From positions 186,001-250,000 of the forward strand of contig CP121337.1 in NCBI GenBank assembly GCA_043554545.1: a stretch of DNA of 64,000 nucleotides, in the 5' to 3' direction. Position 1 is the stretch's first letter; each line of letters begins with the position of its first letter. The translations under genes and the position numbers were made by a program. The notes under the pieces were generated by a model. It ran no database searches, was not told the DNA's origin, and worked only from the letters and a program-made list of their open reading frames with translations. This DNA comes from UBA7330 sp043554545. GTDB taxonomy: Bacteria; Bacteroidota; Bacteroidia; Cytophagales; Cyclobacteriaceae. Shown here piece by piece: positions 36,438 to 45,286 of the stretch.

Positions 36438-37430
36438 TTAAAAGGGTATAGAAGCGACATTTTCCCATTGCCCGCTAGAGACTGACTTTTCCATCGCTTC
36501 CAACGCTGCTACTCCACTCAGAATGCTTTTGTAGCTTCTCGGTTCTTTCCCTGTTCTAAACATATTGACCATGTCAACGTAATTTTTTCCAGGGTCTTTC
36601 GCCTCGACTCTTGATTTTAGTTCTTCAATGCCGTTTTCGGTTTCCACAAAAGTTTGCCACCCATATTTTTTAGTAGTGAAGACTAATGAGGCCAGCATTC
36701 CATTTCTAAAAACCAGATTGGCTCCACTGTTTTTATCGTTTTTAGTGATTCTTACTTTTTCTACATCATCGCCAAACATGAACATCAAAGGTTGTATCAG
36801 ATGCGCTCCGTAGAAAAATACGCCTCCGTATTTATTATAAATATCCAGCCTTCCCGACCTTATCACCTGGTTGATCTCTTCCATATCCTTTACCTGTTCC
36901 ATGATATCGAATGTCTCTTCGCTCTGAGCGATCGAACTAAATGAAGTTACTGGCGTACCTGTTTTCTTTGCCATCTCCAGAAATTCAATGCCTTCTTCAA
37001 GCCGGTAGCAAAAAGGCTTATCGATGAAGGAAGGTATGCCTGCTTCTACAAATGGTCTGGCAGCGGGTAAATGGTATTTTCCATGCCGGTGATCAACAAT
37101 CAAGGCGTCAATTTTACCAAGCATTTCTTTGGGGTCTTTCACCATGTTGGGAATTCCTCCACGCTCCATCGCATCTTTTGCAAATTCCTCCGTTTCACCC
37201 CAAACATATTTTACTTCAACGCCAGGAAATTTCTTGTCAATGTTAAACATTTTGCCAAAGCCCCTGGTATGTGAGTTCTCTGCCCCAATAATGCCAATTT
37301 TAATCTTTTTATCAGCATCCATCGTATTTGAGATGGCATTGGCAACTGATTGGGAAGGAATGGCTAAAGCTAACGATGAAAATGCAGCTCCTTTGCCAGC
37401 TTTTTGAATAAATGATCTTCGGGTATCCAT
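36438..37430 (-). CDS. Gfo/Idh/MocA family oxidoreductase with Tat signal
   Basis: Second exported oxidoreductase of this family. The ATG at 37430 opens the Tat leader MDTRRSFIQKAGKGAAFSSLAL; the TTG at 37484 would add 18 residues ahead and is rejected. The Rossmann region reads KIKIGIIGAENSHTRGFGKMF and a conserved DKPF Lys motif follows. It lacks the GGG-type family end seen at 7208 and is ~20 aa shorter. Likely acts on a sugar derivative outside the cytoplasm together with the downstream HGSNAT-like protein. Confidence 0.86.
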   Translation of the reverse strand: MDTRRSFIQKAGKGAAFSSLALAIPSQSVANAISNTMDADKKIKIGIIGAENSHTRGFGKMFNIDKKFPGVEVKYVWGETEEFAKDAMERGGIPNMVKDPKEMLGKIDALIVDHRHGKYHLPAARPFVEAGIPSFIDKPFCYRLEEGIEFLEMAKKTGTPVTSFSSIAQSEETFDIMEQVKDMEEINQVIRSGRLDIYNKYGGVFFYGAHLIQPLMFMFGDDVEKVRITKNDKNSGANLVFRNGMLASLVFTTKKYGWQTFVETENGIEELKSRVEAKDPGKNYVDMVNMFRTGKEPRSYKSILSGVAALEAMEKSVSSGQWENVASIPF

Positions 37431-37537
37431 GTTGTGTTTATCTGATTTTAGCCCTTTAAAAAGCCGATTGTTTTGCTTTATCAATGAGCAAAATAATAAA
37501 TATGAATGAATTTAAATTAGCAGATAACTTGTTATTA

Positions 37538-37987
37538 TCAAGATGAATCTTTCAGTAGCCTGACCTTACGTATTCCAAATTCGGCTGTGTAATCATCAAT
37601 TTTTTGAAATCCAAATTGCTCATAAAGCTGTATTGCAGGCTTATTATCCAGGCCAGTTTCTATGGTATAAAATTTACTTCTAAAGCTCAGTACATGCCGA
37701 ATGAGCTTGCTCCCAAGGCCCTGACGGAAATAGTCAGGGTGAACTACCAGACTTTGAATATGTGTCGAATCATTTTGCATGCTTATTTCAACAACGGCTG
37801 CAAGAGTTTGACCCTCAAAGAGTCCATAGAATTGTGTTTCTGTATGAATGAAACGCTCTAGTGTTCTCAATAATGGAGGAAATTTGGTGGCTTTGAGCAA
37901 TGCAGCTTCTACGGCGTAGGAAGCCTGAAATAGGTTTCTTATTTTCCTTGCCATTTCTGGCTTTTGATTATCGAGTATTCCGATCAA
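37538..37987 (-). CDS. GNAT family N-acetyltransferase
   Basis: 149-residue acetyltransferase. The acetyl-CoA loop is in LVVHPDYFRQGLGSKLIRHVL (Q/RxxGxG/A), with LYEQFGFQKIDDY at the end. I keep the TTG start at 37987 rather than ATG 37954, because the extra residues (LDNQKPEMARKIRNLFQASYAVEA) match the family's usual beginning; no ATG is available before the upstream stop. Substrate unknown. Confidence 0.85.
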   Translation of the reverse strand: MIGILDNQKPEMARKIRNLFQASYAVEAALLKATKFPPLLRTLERFIHTETQFYGLFEGQTLAAVVEISMQNDSTHIQSLVVHPDYFRQGLGSKLIRHVLSFRSKFYTIETGLDNKPAIQLYEQFGFQKIDDYTAEFGIRKVRLLKDSS

Positions 37988-38246
37988 GTCTTTATGTCTT
38001 TTGGCTTCAACTATTCAATGAACAGGCTAAGATAAGGAATGCTTTGAGGGATATTTTTGCGGGAAAGTTTGAATTTATTTTGAACTCTGCAAGATAATTT
38101 ATATAATGGCACATACTAATTTCAAATAGAAATTGATATCTAAGTCTTCGTATTGGACACATGATTCCATTTTATGAAATCTTTCTAAACAATTTCTGAT
38201 CAAGGTCTATTTTTATAATAGCTTACGAATCAAATAAAGCAAAAGA

Positions 38247-40343
38247 ATGAGAAAATATAAACTTTTTAGTACGTACTTAACAATAGCGGCCTTTTTGGGC
38301 TTAATCATTTTTACGGGATGTGGAGATGATAATGACGATGATAACGGTGGTGCATCCACCAATACCCTGAATGCTGATGCTGGTAGCGACCAAACGGTAG
38401 AAGCTGGAGATGAGGTAACCTTGAATGGATCCGGATCCTCTGATTCTGAAGGTAATTTATTTACTTTTTTATGGTCATTTACCGCCAGACCAGATGGCAG
38501 CAGTGCAAGTCTTTCAGACCCGACAGCTGAGCGTCCAACTTTTACTGCGGATGTAGCTGGTCAGTATGATCTGTCATTGATAATCACAGATGGGACAAAT
38601 GAAGATGAAGACAATGTTTCAATCCTAGCAGAAGCACCATCATTCATTACCATAAATGCTGACATTACGGCCGATCAAACACTTGCAGACATTGTTTCGG
38701 ATGAAAAAGATTACCTGGTAGAGGGTTTTATTGACGTGGATGCAAGCTTAATCATAGATCCGGGTGTGGTTATTCATTTTGCAGATAATTCCGGGTTCAG
38801 GATCACCAGTACCGGTTCAATCCAGGCAGTAGGTACTGCTGCAGATAGTATCATTTTCACCGGTACTTCCGAAACAGCGGGCACATGGAAAGGGATCCTG
38901 TTTGTTGACTCTGAAAACAATCTTAATGAACTTACCTATTGTAGAATCAGCTATGCTGGACAAACAGAGTTTTCAAGCTCTATGGGTAAAGCTAACCTTG
39001 GGATTGGATATTTCCTTAGTCCATCAAAGGTTAAAATCAATAATACCTTAATCCGTGATGCAGACGGTAAGGGGGTGAGCATGGACTATCGGGCAGACGG
39101 GCGGTTTGGTGAGTTTGCTAACAACAAAATCTCCAACAATTCAGATCTTGCCATGACAGTAAACGTATCCGCAGTAGGAGATTTGGATGGAAATACTGTC
39201 TTCGAAAATAATGGAACTGATGCTGTAGAGATATACAGCACTTCTTCTTCTGAAGATGTGCTTGAGGATACTACCTGGCCGCTACTTGCTGGTGGTGTTC
39301 CTTATTATATCAATGCCAAAATTCATGTACCGGTAGAGTTAACACTTGAAGCAGGAGTTCAACTGGCTTTTGACAATGATATGTACATGCGCATAGATGA
39401 TACCGGTGCATTGATTGCAGTGGGTACAGAAGCTGATCCAATTGTTTTCACAGGTATTAATAAAATTAAAGGTGCCTGGAGAGGTCTTTATTTTGTGGAT
39501 TCAAATAACCCTCTCAATGAACTGAATAATGTTACGCTGGAATATGGGGGATCAACGGAAATATCTTCAACTTTAGGAAAAGCGAATCTAGGTATTAGTT
39601 ATTTCTTAGGATCAACAAGGATAAAAATTAACAATGTGACTTTTCAGGAAAGTGATGGATATGGAATGTCTATTGATTATCGATCCGATGCTGAACTATC
39701 CGAGTTTAACTCCAATACTTTCAGTAATAATCAGTTAGCAGGTTTGAGAATTAATCCATTACAAATAGTTTCTCTTGATGACCAATCTAACTATATAGAC
39801 AACAATGGTAATGACTATATAGAGGTTTATACTAACTCATCTTCTGAAGATATTCCAAATACGGTCACCTGGATAAACCCGGGAGTAAAACTTTTGATTG
39901 ACGGTGATATTCATATCGTTGGTGATCTGTCAATTAACCCTGGTTTGGTCATGGAGTTTGAAAGTAATAGCGGCTTGCGCGTAGACAGTGAGGGAAGTTT
40001 GAGTGCAATTGGTACAGCTAACGAGCATATACTATTAACAGGAAAGACTAAAAGTGCTGGTGCATGGAAAGGGTTACAGTTTTTTGCGACTACAGATCCA
40101 AACAATGCTCTTGACTATGTAGACATAGAATACGGAGGTCAGGTTGAATATGGTGTAGATAAAGCGAACCTTAATGTACAGGACTTCTCAGCAGAATCAA
40201 CGGTAAATGTTACCAACAGTAGTTTCACAAATAGTGCAGGTTATGGTATTGCAATTGCGAATGGCAGCGCTGTGACACCTGTTGATTTTGCCACGGCAAA
40301 TACGTTTTCTGGAAATGCTTTAGGAAATGTGTTTAATGAGTAA
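38247..40343 (+). CDS. Large beta-helix lipoprotein with N-terminal PKD-like domain and three internal repeats
   Basis: 698 residues. Lipobox IIFTGC (Cys25) followed by an acidic Asp-rich linker; residues ~40-125 form a PKD/REJ-like Ig domain (ADAGSDQTVEAGDEVTLNGSGS). The remainder is three tandem ~170-residue modules, each with a 'Gxxxxx I/V F T G' block, WKG or WRG, FVDS or equivalent, YGG/YAG, a KANL motif, and an EFxxNxxSNN beta-helix turn. The last module is shorter. No T9SS C-terminal domain is obvious, so it is lipid-anchored. Probably a surface carbohydrate-binding or adhesive protein. A strong terminator follows (40362-40393). Confidence 0.78.
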   Translation: MRKYKLFSTYLTIAAFLGLIIFTGCGDDNDDDNGGASTNTLNADAGSDQTVEAGDEVTLNGSGSSDSEGNLFTFLWSFTARPDGSSASLSDPTAERPTFTADVAGQYDLSLIITDGTNEDEDNVSILAEAPSFITINADITADQTLADIVSDEKDYLVEGFIDVDASLIIDPGVVIHFADNSGFRITSTGSIQAVGTAADSIIFTGTSETAGTWKGILFVDSENNLNELTYCRISYAGQTEFSSSMGKANLGIGYFLSPSKVKINNTLIRDADGKGVSMDYRADGRFGEFANNKISNNSDLAMTVNVSAVGDLDGNTVFENNGTDAVEIYSTSSSEDVLEDTTWPLLAGGVPYYINAKIHVPVELTLEAGVQLAFDNDMYMRIDDTGALIAVGTEADPIVFTGINKIKGAWRGLYFVDSNNPLNELNNVTLEYGGSTEISSTLGKANLGISYFLGSTRIKINNVTFQESDGYGMSIDYRSDAELSEFNSNTFSNNQLAGLRINPLQIVSLDDQSNYIDNNGNDYIEVYTNSSSEDIPNTVTWINPGVKLLIDGDIHIVGDLSINPGLVMEFESNSGLRVDSEGSLSAIGTANEHILLTGKTKSAGAWKGLQFFATTDPNNALDYVDIEYGGQVEYGVDKANLNVQDFSAESTVNVTNSSFTNSAGYGIAIANGSAVTPVDFATANTFSGNALGNVFNE

Positions 40344-40361
40344 AATATCAATTTAATTAAC

Positions 40362-40393
40362 AAAAAAAGCTGCCTGTTAGGGCAGCTTTTTTT
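40362..40393 (+). terminator. Rho-independent terminator after the beta-helix gene
   Basis: Stem AGCTGCC (40368-40374) with GGCAGCT (40381-40387), extended by A/T pairing, and followed by a T-run. It lies 18 bp after the stop at 40343; the A-run on the other side could let it act on minus-strand transcripts as well. Confidence 0.88.
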
Positions 40394-40551
40394 ATGTCAT
40401 TTATTTTGGGTGATCCAAAGTAAGATTAAAGGTGATTTACCTTTTTTATTTACTATAGTTCTTAATATTCATTGCAGTTGATTGGTGTATACCCTGCAAT
40501 TTCTGTGTGAACCCTATGGCTACTGGTTGGGTACCATGTACCATATGATCT

Positions 40552-41328
40552 TTACCTTTCTGCTATCGATAAAGCGATATCAGGGTAATCAGTGATTAAA
40601 CCATCAAGTCCCATGTCCATGAGTGTCTTCATTTCCTCTTTACTGTTTACCGTATATCTCCACACTTCGACACCTTCCTCATGAGCCCAATTGATATACG
40701 CTGCTGTGAGTTTTGTCCCACTCCCTACACCAATGGCTTGTGCATCAATAACTTTTGCATAATCTATGGTCGTTTCATCAGCTGTGCCCAATAGATAAAG
40801 GATAGGAATGTTTTTGTCTAGCTGTCTTATTTTTGCCAGTACCTGGTAATAAAAGGAAAACATGATAACCTCATCATTCATGCCGAGATCATTTACGATA
40901 TCCATGATTTCCTGCTCTATCCCATAAGCTTTGATCTCAATGCACACCTTGATCTTTCCTTTCGCTAATTCGAGCGCTTGCCTCAAAGTAGGGATTTTGA
41001 GGTTTTCGTATTTATTTTTATACTTTTTACTATACCCCACCTCAACCTTGGTCAGGTCATTATAGGTCATATCCGAAACCTTACCCTTCATGTCATTAGA
41101 ACTGGTTCTGTCTACAGAGGCGTCATGGATCACCACAACTTGATCATCTATCGTGCCATGCACGTCTAATTCAAAATAATCAGCACCTGTATCAATGGCT
41201 TTTTGAAAGGAGATAAGCGTGTTTTCAGGGGCAACCCCAGAAAACCCCCGGTGAGCAATTATTTTAGTTTGGGCATAAGACATTGTAAGTGTTACAATAA
41301 GTAAGAGGGTCAAAATAGTTTCTTTCAT
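40552..41328 (-). CDS. Secreted glycerophosphodiester phosphodiesterase family protein
   Basis: Second GDPD protein in the window, with a normal active-site start: IIAHRGFSGVAPENTL, then YFELDVHGTIDDQVVVIHDASVDRT (metal ligands Glu/Asp and His) and the C-terminal GLDGLITDYPDIAL. A signal peptide (ETILTLLLIVTLTMSYAQ) indicates export. 258 aa, standard. It differs from the 896 protein in retaining Arg in HRG. Function: phospholipid headgroup recovery, inferred. Confidence 0.9.
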   Translation of the reverse strand: MKETILTLLLIVTLTMSYAQTKIIAHRGFSGVAPENTLISFQKAIDTGADYFELDVHGTIDDQVVVIHDASVDRTSSNDMKGKVSDMTYNDLTKVEVGYSKKYKNKYENLKIPTLRQALELAKGKIKVCIEIKAYGIEQEIMDIVNDLGMNDEVIMFSFYYQVLAKIRQLDKNIPILYLLGTADETTIDYAKVIDAQAIGVGSGTKLTAAYINWAHEEGVEVWRYTVNSKEEMKTLMDMGLDGLITDYPDIALSIAER

Positions 41329-41396
41329 AATAAGTTAAATTTCAATAGAGTTAATTACCATTTTCTGAGTGACCAGATCTAAAAATTAGGATCACA

Positions 41397-42167
41397 TTAA
41401 TTCCACTTATAGGCAAAGTAAGCACAAGTTTTATCTGTAGCATTACGTACACCATGATGTAATTGTGAGTCAATGAAATAGAAATCTCCGGCGGATGCCT
41501 GATATTCTTTTCCATCAATGGTCATTTCTGTATCACCTTCCAGCACCAGAATAATTTCGGTCTCAATGTGGGTATGGGGATTATGACTTTGGCCTTTTTT
41601 ATCTAATTGTGTGATATGCATTTCAAATCTTTCACACATAGATGTTGAACGATCAAAGTAGGATCTTTTTCCTCCTTTTGCAGTTGGTTTAAACTCGATT
41701 GAGTCTTTATTTAAAGCCAATGTGCCGCCGTCGCTGATTCCTCGCGCCAGATTCATTGGTTTCTTAGATCGGTACCTCATCACATAATAGGTGAGTGGTC
41801 CGTCGCCAATATTTTCATAGCTATGCATTTGTTTTGGCATGAGTAAGAGTACCCCGGCAGGCCCCAGTATAGTGCTTTTACCATCCACCGTAACTTTTAG
41901 TGTACCTTCTTTTACGATCACAAATTCTTCAATGTCTTCATTCGTATGTGCTGGCCGTGGTTTGGATCCAGGAAGCTGTGTGGTTGCATGAATTTCCAAG
42001 TACTTGAAATGAGGGGAGGTGCCCTCTAGTATTTTCCGGGATTCCCGATCTTCACTTTTTTTAACCGGGTGGTCTGCCCAGCGATAAACTCCAGTTTCAA
42101 CAGGTTTTAGTTGTCCATAGGCCAATATGGAGCACAGTAGCAGACAAGCAATAAGGGGTGTTTTCAT
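41397..42167 (-). CDS. Exported double-cupin protein
   Basis: Signal peptide (KTPLIACLLLCSILAYGQ) and two cupin barrels: the first has PAHTNEDIEEFVIVKEGTLKVTV with LLLMPKQMHSYENIG, the second NPHTHIETEIILVLEGDTEMTIDG with DFYFIDSQLHHGVRN. Both have His/Glu metal-ligand patterns (HxH...E...H in the second). Bicupins of this size include sugar epimerases/lyase-like and auxiliary PUL proteins; function is open. Neighbours (GDPD and AlkB) give no clear clue. Confidence 0.78.
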   Translation of the reverse strand: MKTPLIACLLLCSILAYGQLKPVETGVYRWADHPVKKSEDRESRKILEGTSPHFKYLEIHATTQLPGSKPRPAHTNEDIEEFVIVKEGTLKVTVDGKSTILGPAGVLLLMPKQMHSYENIGDGPLTYYVMRYRSKKPMNLARGISDGGTLALNKDSIEFKPTAKGGKRSYFDRSTSMCERFEMHITQLDKKGQSHNPHTHIETEIILVLEGDTEMTIDGKEYQASAGDFYFIDSQLHHGVRNATDKTCAYFAYKWN

Positions 42168-42330
42168 GGTACATATTTTGGATTTCGTTCATAAAGGTAA
42201 ACAGTGAACGTCAATTGAAAATAGGAATTAGGGAAATGGCCGATAAATATTTATTCGTTTTTCAGGATCAACTTATGTTTACCATTCATTTTTAGGAGCC
42301 CATTATGCTAAATGATTGCGCTTTTATAGC

Positions 42331-42924
42331 TTAATCCATGGTACGGAAGGTAAGGTTTATTCTTGGATCTTTAATACGTTTGGTTGGGGGTAGTCGGTGT
42401 AACCAATTGTGCTGCGTTGCACCACTCATTACAAGGAAGCTTCCGTTCTCTAGTTTTAGCTCTACCTTTTCTTTAGTTGTTTTGTGCTTAAAGACAAACT
42501 TTCGTTCAGCCCCCAGGCTAAACGATCCGATGGCAGCATGATTTTTTAACTCTTTTTCATCATCACTGTGCCACCCCATTCCTTCCTCGCCATTGTGGTA
42601 TAGGTTTAGCAGGCAGGAGTTATATTGATCACCCGTGTGATTTTCCGCTAGCTGCTTTAGCTTCAGTAGTTCAGGTGTCCATGGCAGTGCAGACTTTGTG
42701 ATTTTTGAATAGGTATAAGGATAGGGCTCGTCCCCATACCAGGCAACTTTTCGTTTAGTAGTAATCTTTTTGCCAAACATAATTGCCTCATCATGCCGCC
42801 ACTCGATGGTATCTAATAATACTGAAAAAAAGTGGTCAGCTTGGGTTTCTGAGATCACTCGACCAAAGTATTGGACAATTCCATCATAGGGGAGGAGGTT
42901 ACCAGGTTGTGTCGATGCGATCAT
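42331..42924 (-). CDS. Alpha-ketoglutarate-dependent dioxygenase, AlkB (DNA repair) family
   Basis: Fe(II)/2-oxoglutarate dioxygenase of ALKBH2/3 type, repairing N-alkylated DNA bases. Fe ligands: HSD (His119 and Asp121) and His176 in WLHRLPP; 2-oxoglutarate binding Arg in RINLTFR. The segment YNSCLLNLYHNGEEGMGWHSDD is diagnostic. 197 aa, standard. Not to be confused with the membrane hydroxylase at 9405, which shares the name AlkB only. Confidence 0.92.
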   Translation of the reverse strand: MIASTQPGNLLPYDGIVQYFGRVISETQADHFFSVLLDTIEWRHDEAIMFGKKITTKRKVAWYGDEPYPYTYSKITKSALPWTPELLKLKQLAENHTGDQYNSCLLNLYHNGEEGMGWHSDDEKELKNHAAIGSFSLGAERKFVFKHKTTKEKVELKLENGSFLVMSGATQHNWLHRLPPTKRIKDPRINLTFRTMD

Positions 42925-42958
42925 CTTTATTCTACCAGATCAGTTAATAATCAAGCTA

Positions 42959-44353
42959 TTATTTAATAATCATTTGAATAGGCCTTACAAACTCAGATTC
43001 CATAATGTAGGGGAGTTTCCAGTAATTTCCTTCAAAGTCACCAAAGTATAATTCAGAGATGCTCAATTCATCAGGATTTCCTGTAGCCCAGAAATAGCAG
43101 AAGGGTGGTTGATAGTGCAGAGGTCTTCTGATGTATGAATGATTTAATACACTCGCTTTTGTAACATTTTGGGTCTGCTTCCAATTCCTGCCTTCATCTG
43201 TACTTTCCCAGATGACAATTTCGCCACCTACACCCCATTTCTGTGGTGGATCATCTGTTGGGGCAATCACTTTCCATGTATTATCTGTTAAATAAAGACT
43301 TCCCATGTCGTAGTTGTGGTCTGAGGTACAAACCAATCTGGTTTGCCATTTGCTATTTTTGAAGTAGGTAATGTACCACTCATACGGAGCATTTTCCGGT
43401 CCCGGCTCGTGTCCATTACTGGTAAGATATAAGCAATATGGATTGCCTTCTGTATCAAAGGACATGTCTTTCATATATACATTCTTACCCTTTGAAGCGT
43501 AGTCTATAACCCTAATAGGGGCATTCTTCTTTGCTACAGGTACCTTGACCTTTTTTCCTGTTACTGTCTCCCATGTTTTTCCTAAGTCGGGGGTTTGCAT
43601 ATAGTACAAGTCAGTACGCGTATCTGGATGACCATTTTTATGGCGGTTAAAAAAAGTACCAGCAATGGAGCCACCAGCATAGATATCACTTACCTGATAA
43701 TGGCCGCTTTTTTCACCTTTCTTCTGTGGAATCCCGGCAATTTTTTGATCAGGTGTCCAGTTCACTCCATCTATGCTTGTCTCAAAGTACAATTCTCTTA
43801 CCCCTGTGTATTTAGTGAAAAAGTGAATAAATGTTGAGTCACCTTTCCATATCTGGGGATAGGTAAAAGTTTCTTCACTGACAATTTCAAAGTGTGTGAT
43901 GTCATAAGGGCTGCTGCTTCTTAATTTGATCCCCGGTCGTTTGGTGCTTCGCCCACTAACAAAAATCCATAGATATCCATGATCGTCAATAAGTAGGGAG
44001 GGGTTATCATGAGGATCATCCACATCCATTTTATCATAAGCGACTACTGGCCTGGGCACTTCCCCTGTTGTATGATCATAAAAGCCAATCATGCATAGTA
44101 GGTGTCTTTCTGTTTTGCTCGTGGTACCCCCAAAAACGAAGAATGTCTTATTTACTTCAGGAGCATAAATTGCCAGGGGTCTATGTTTAGCTGTGTAAGT
44201 ACCCAAGCCACCTGAATACTTGTCTCCGTATGGATATTTCTGGTTGAGTTCAAACCAGATCCCTCTATAGCCATCCGTTGTCGTGTTTCTTAGTCCCTGA
44301 CCTGAGAGGTAAAAAGAAGATAAGAAAGCCAGTAAGGAGATAATATTTTTCAA
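42959..44353 (-). CDS. BNR_4-type beta-propeller protein, possible rhamnose/uronate-type lyase or binding protein
   Basis: Exported (signal MKNIISLLAFLSSFYLSGQG), 464 residues. It begins with the conserved TDGYRGIWFELNQKYPYGDK and has propeller strands, DDPHDNPSLLIDDHGYLWIFVSGR and PQIWKG motifs. The family includes proteins of carbohydrate clusters, and related propellers are lyases (PL24/25 or PL42); assignment is by fold only. TTG start, since an upstream in-frame stop (TAA) leaves no ATG. It is the last gene of the sulfatase-lyase-GH43-like block, 9 bp after the GH43-like gene. Confidence 0.72.
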   Translation of the reverse strand: MKNIISLLAFLSSFYLSGQGLRNTTTDGYRGIWFELNQKYPYGDKYSGGLGTYTAKHRPLAIYAPEVNKTFFVFGGTTSKTERHLLCMIGFYDHTTGEVPRPVVAYDKMDVDDPHDNPSLLIDDHGYLWIFVSGRSTKRPGIKLRSSSPYDITHFEIVSEETFTYPQIWKGDSTFIHFFTKYTGVRELYFETSIDGVNWTPDQKIAGIPQKKGEKSGHYQVSDIYAGGSIAGTFFNRHKNGHPDTRTDLYYMQTPDLGKTWETVTGKKVKVPVAKKNAPIRVIDYASKGKNVYMKDMSFDTEGNPYCLYLTSNGHEPGPENAPYEWYITYFKNSKWQTRLVCTSDHNYDMGSLYLTDNTWKVIAPTDDPPQKWGVGGEIVIWESTDEGRNWKQTQNVTKASVLNHSYIRRPLHYQPPFCYFWATGNPDELSISELYFGDFEGNYWKLPYIMESEFVRPIQMIIK

Positions 44354-44362
44354 TGCAAGTGT

Positions 44363-45286
44363 TTATTGGCTCATTAAATTTTCCAGTATACTTTCACGGA
44401 CTTTAAAAACAGTGCCATGTCGTGTACCTTCAGGGAACCGAACTTGATCAGAGATGTCTTCCCATTCTGTGAGATCAGTCGATTTTACAGCTCCCATCCT
44501 ATGTTTAGTATACATGTCAAAGAATACGACCCATGCACCAGCAATTTTTGTAACGGTAGGCCCTTCTACCCAATTAACTGTAATTGGATCACTTGGTTTG
44601 CTATAGCCTTTGGTCAAATTTGCACTTTTGGCTATACGTATATTTTTTTCTGCTACGGGCACTTTGGTCTCATCCTTTAGAAACATGACGTATTCATCTT
44701 TATGTTTCTTGATTACAGCATCAATGACATTGAAACCCTGATCATAAAGCAGCCTGGTTTCACTAAAGGTGGAAAAATCGGGCGTGGTAGTGTAGTACAT
44801 TCTGTGGTTATAATCATTCCCACCAGATTTTTCAGTATCAGGAAAACGGCCTTCTATGGTTGTGGCCCAATAAATCATAAATTCCCTGGTATCATGATCA
44901 TAGTAGATCTCAGGAGCCCAACAGTTTTGTGCTTGAGGCTCATGCTCCATTACCGGAATATATTTCTGTGTCGACCAATTAATCAGGTCTTCGGAATAGG
45001 CATATCCAATTCCCCTTTCTCCCCAACTCACCGTCCATACCATGTGAAACTTGCCTTCCGGACCCTGTATGATACAAGGATCTCGCATTAGTTTGTCTTT
45101 CCCTACAGCAGGAGACAAGAAGGGTTTGTTTTCATTAAGCGCTACCCAATTATAGCCATCTATGCTATAGGCAAGGTGTAACCCATCTTCACCATTACCC
45201 TGGAAGAATGAGAATAAATAGACTTCTTGAGCTTGTTGACAGCCAAATGAAGCAAAAAGTATCAATAAGTATTTCACATATTTCAT
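44363..45286 (-). CDS. Family 43-like five-bladed propeller glycoside hydrolase lipoprotein
   Basis: Lipoprotein (LLILFASFGC, Cys16) with a five-bladed propeller. GH43-like catalytic elements include MRDPCIIQGPEGKFHMVWT (Asp), NCWAPEIYYDHDTREFMIYW, and VNWVEGPTVTKIAGAW (acid Glu candidate). Typically acts on alpha-L-arabinosides or beta-xylosides/galactosides; here the partner lyase and sulfatase suggest a marine sulfated polysaccharide. Overlaps the heparinase stop by 4 bp (ATGA), so operon-coupled. Confidence 0.75.
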   Translation of the reverse strand: MKYVKYLLILFASFGCQQAQEVYLFSFFQGNGEDGLHLAYSIDGYNWVALNENKPFLSPAVGKDKLMRDPCIIQGPEGKFHMVWTVSWGERGIGYAYSEDLINWSTQKYIPVMEHEPQAQNCWAPEIYYDHDTREFMIYWATTIEGRFPDTEKSGGNDYNHRMYYTTTPDFSTFSETRLLYDQGFNVIDAVIKKHKDEYVMFLKDETKVPVAEKNIRIAKSANLTKGYSKPSDPITVNWVEGPTVTKIAGAWVVFFDMYTKHRMGAVKSTDLTEWEDISDQVRFPEGTRHGTVFKVRESILENLMSQ

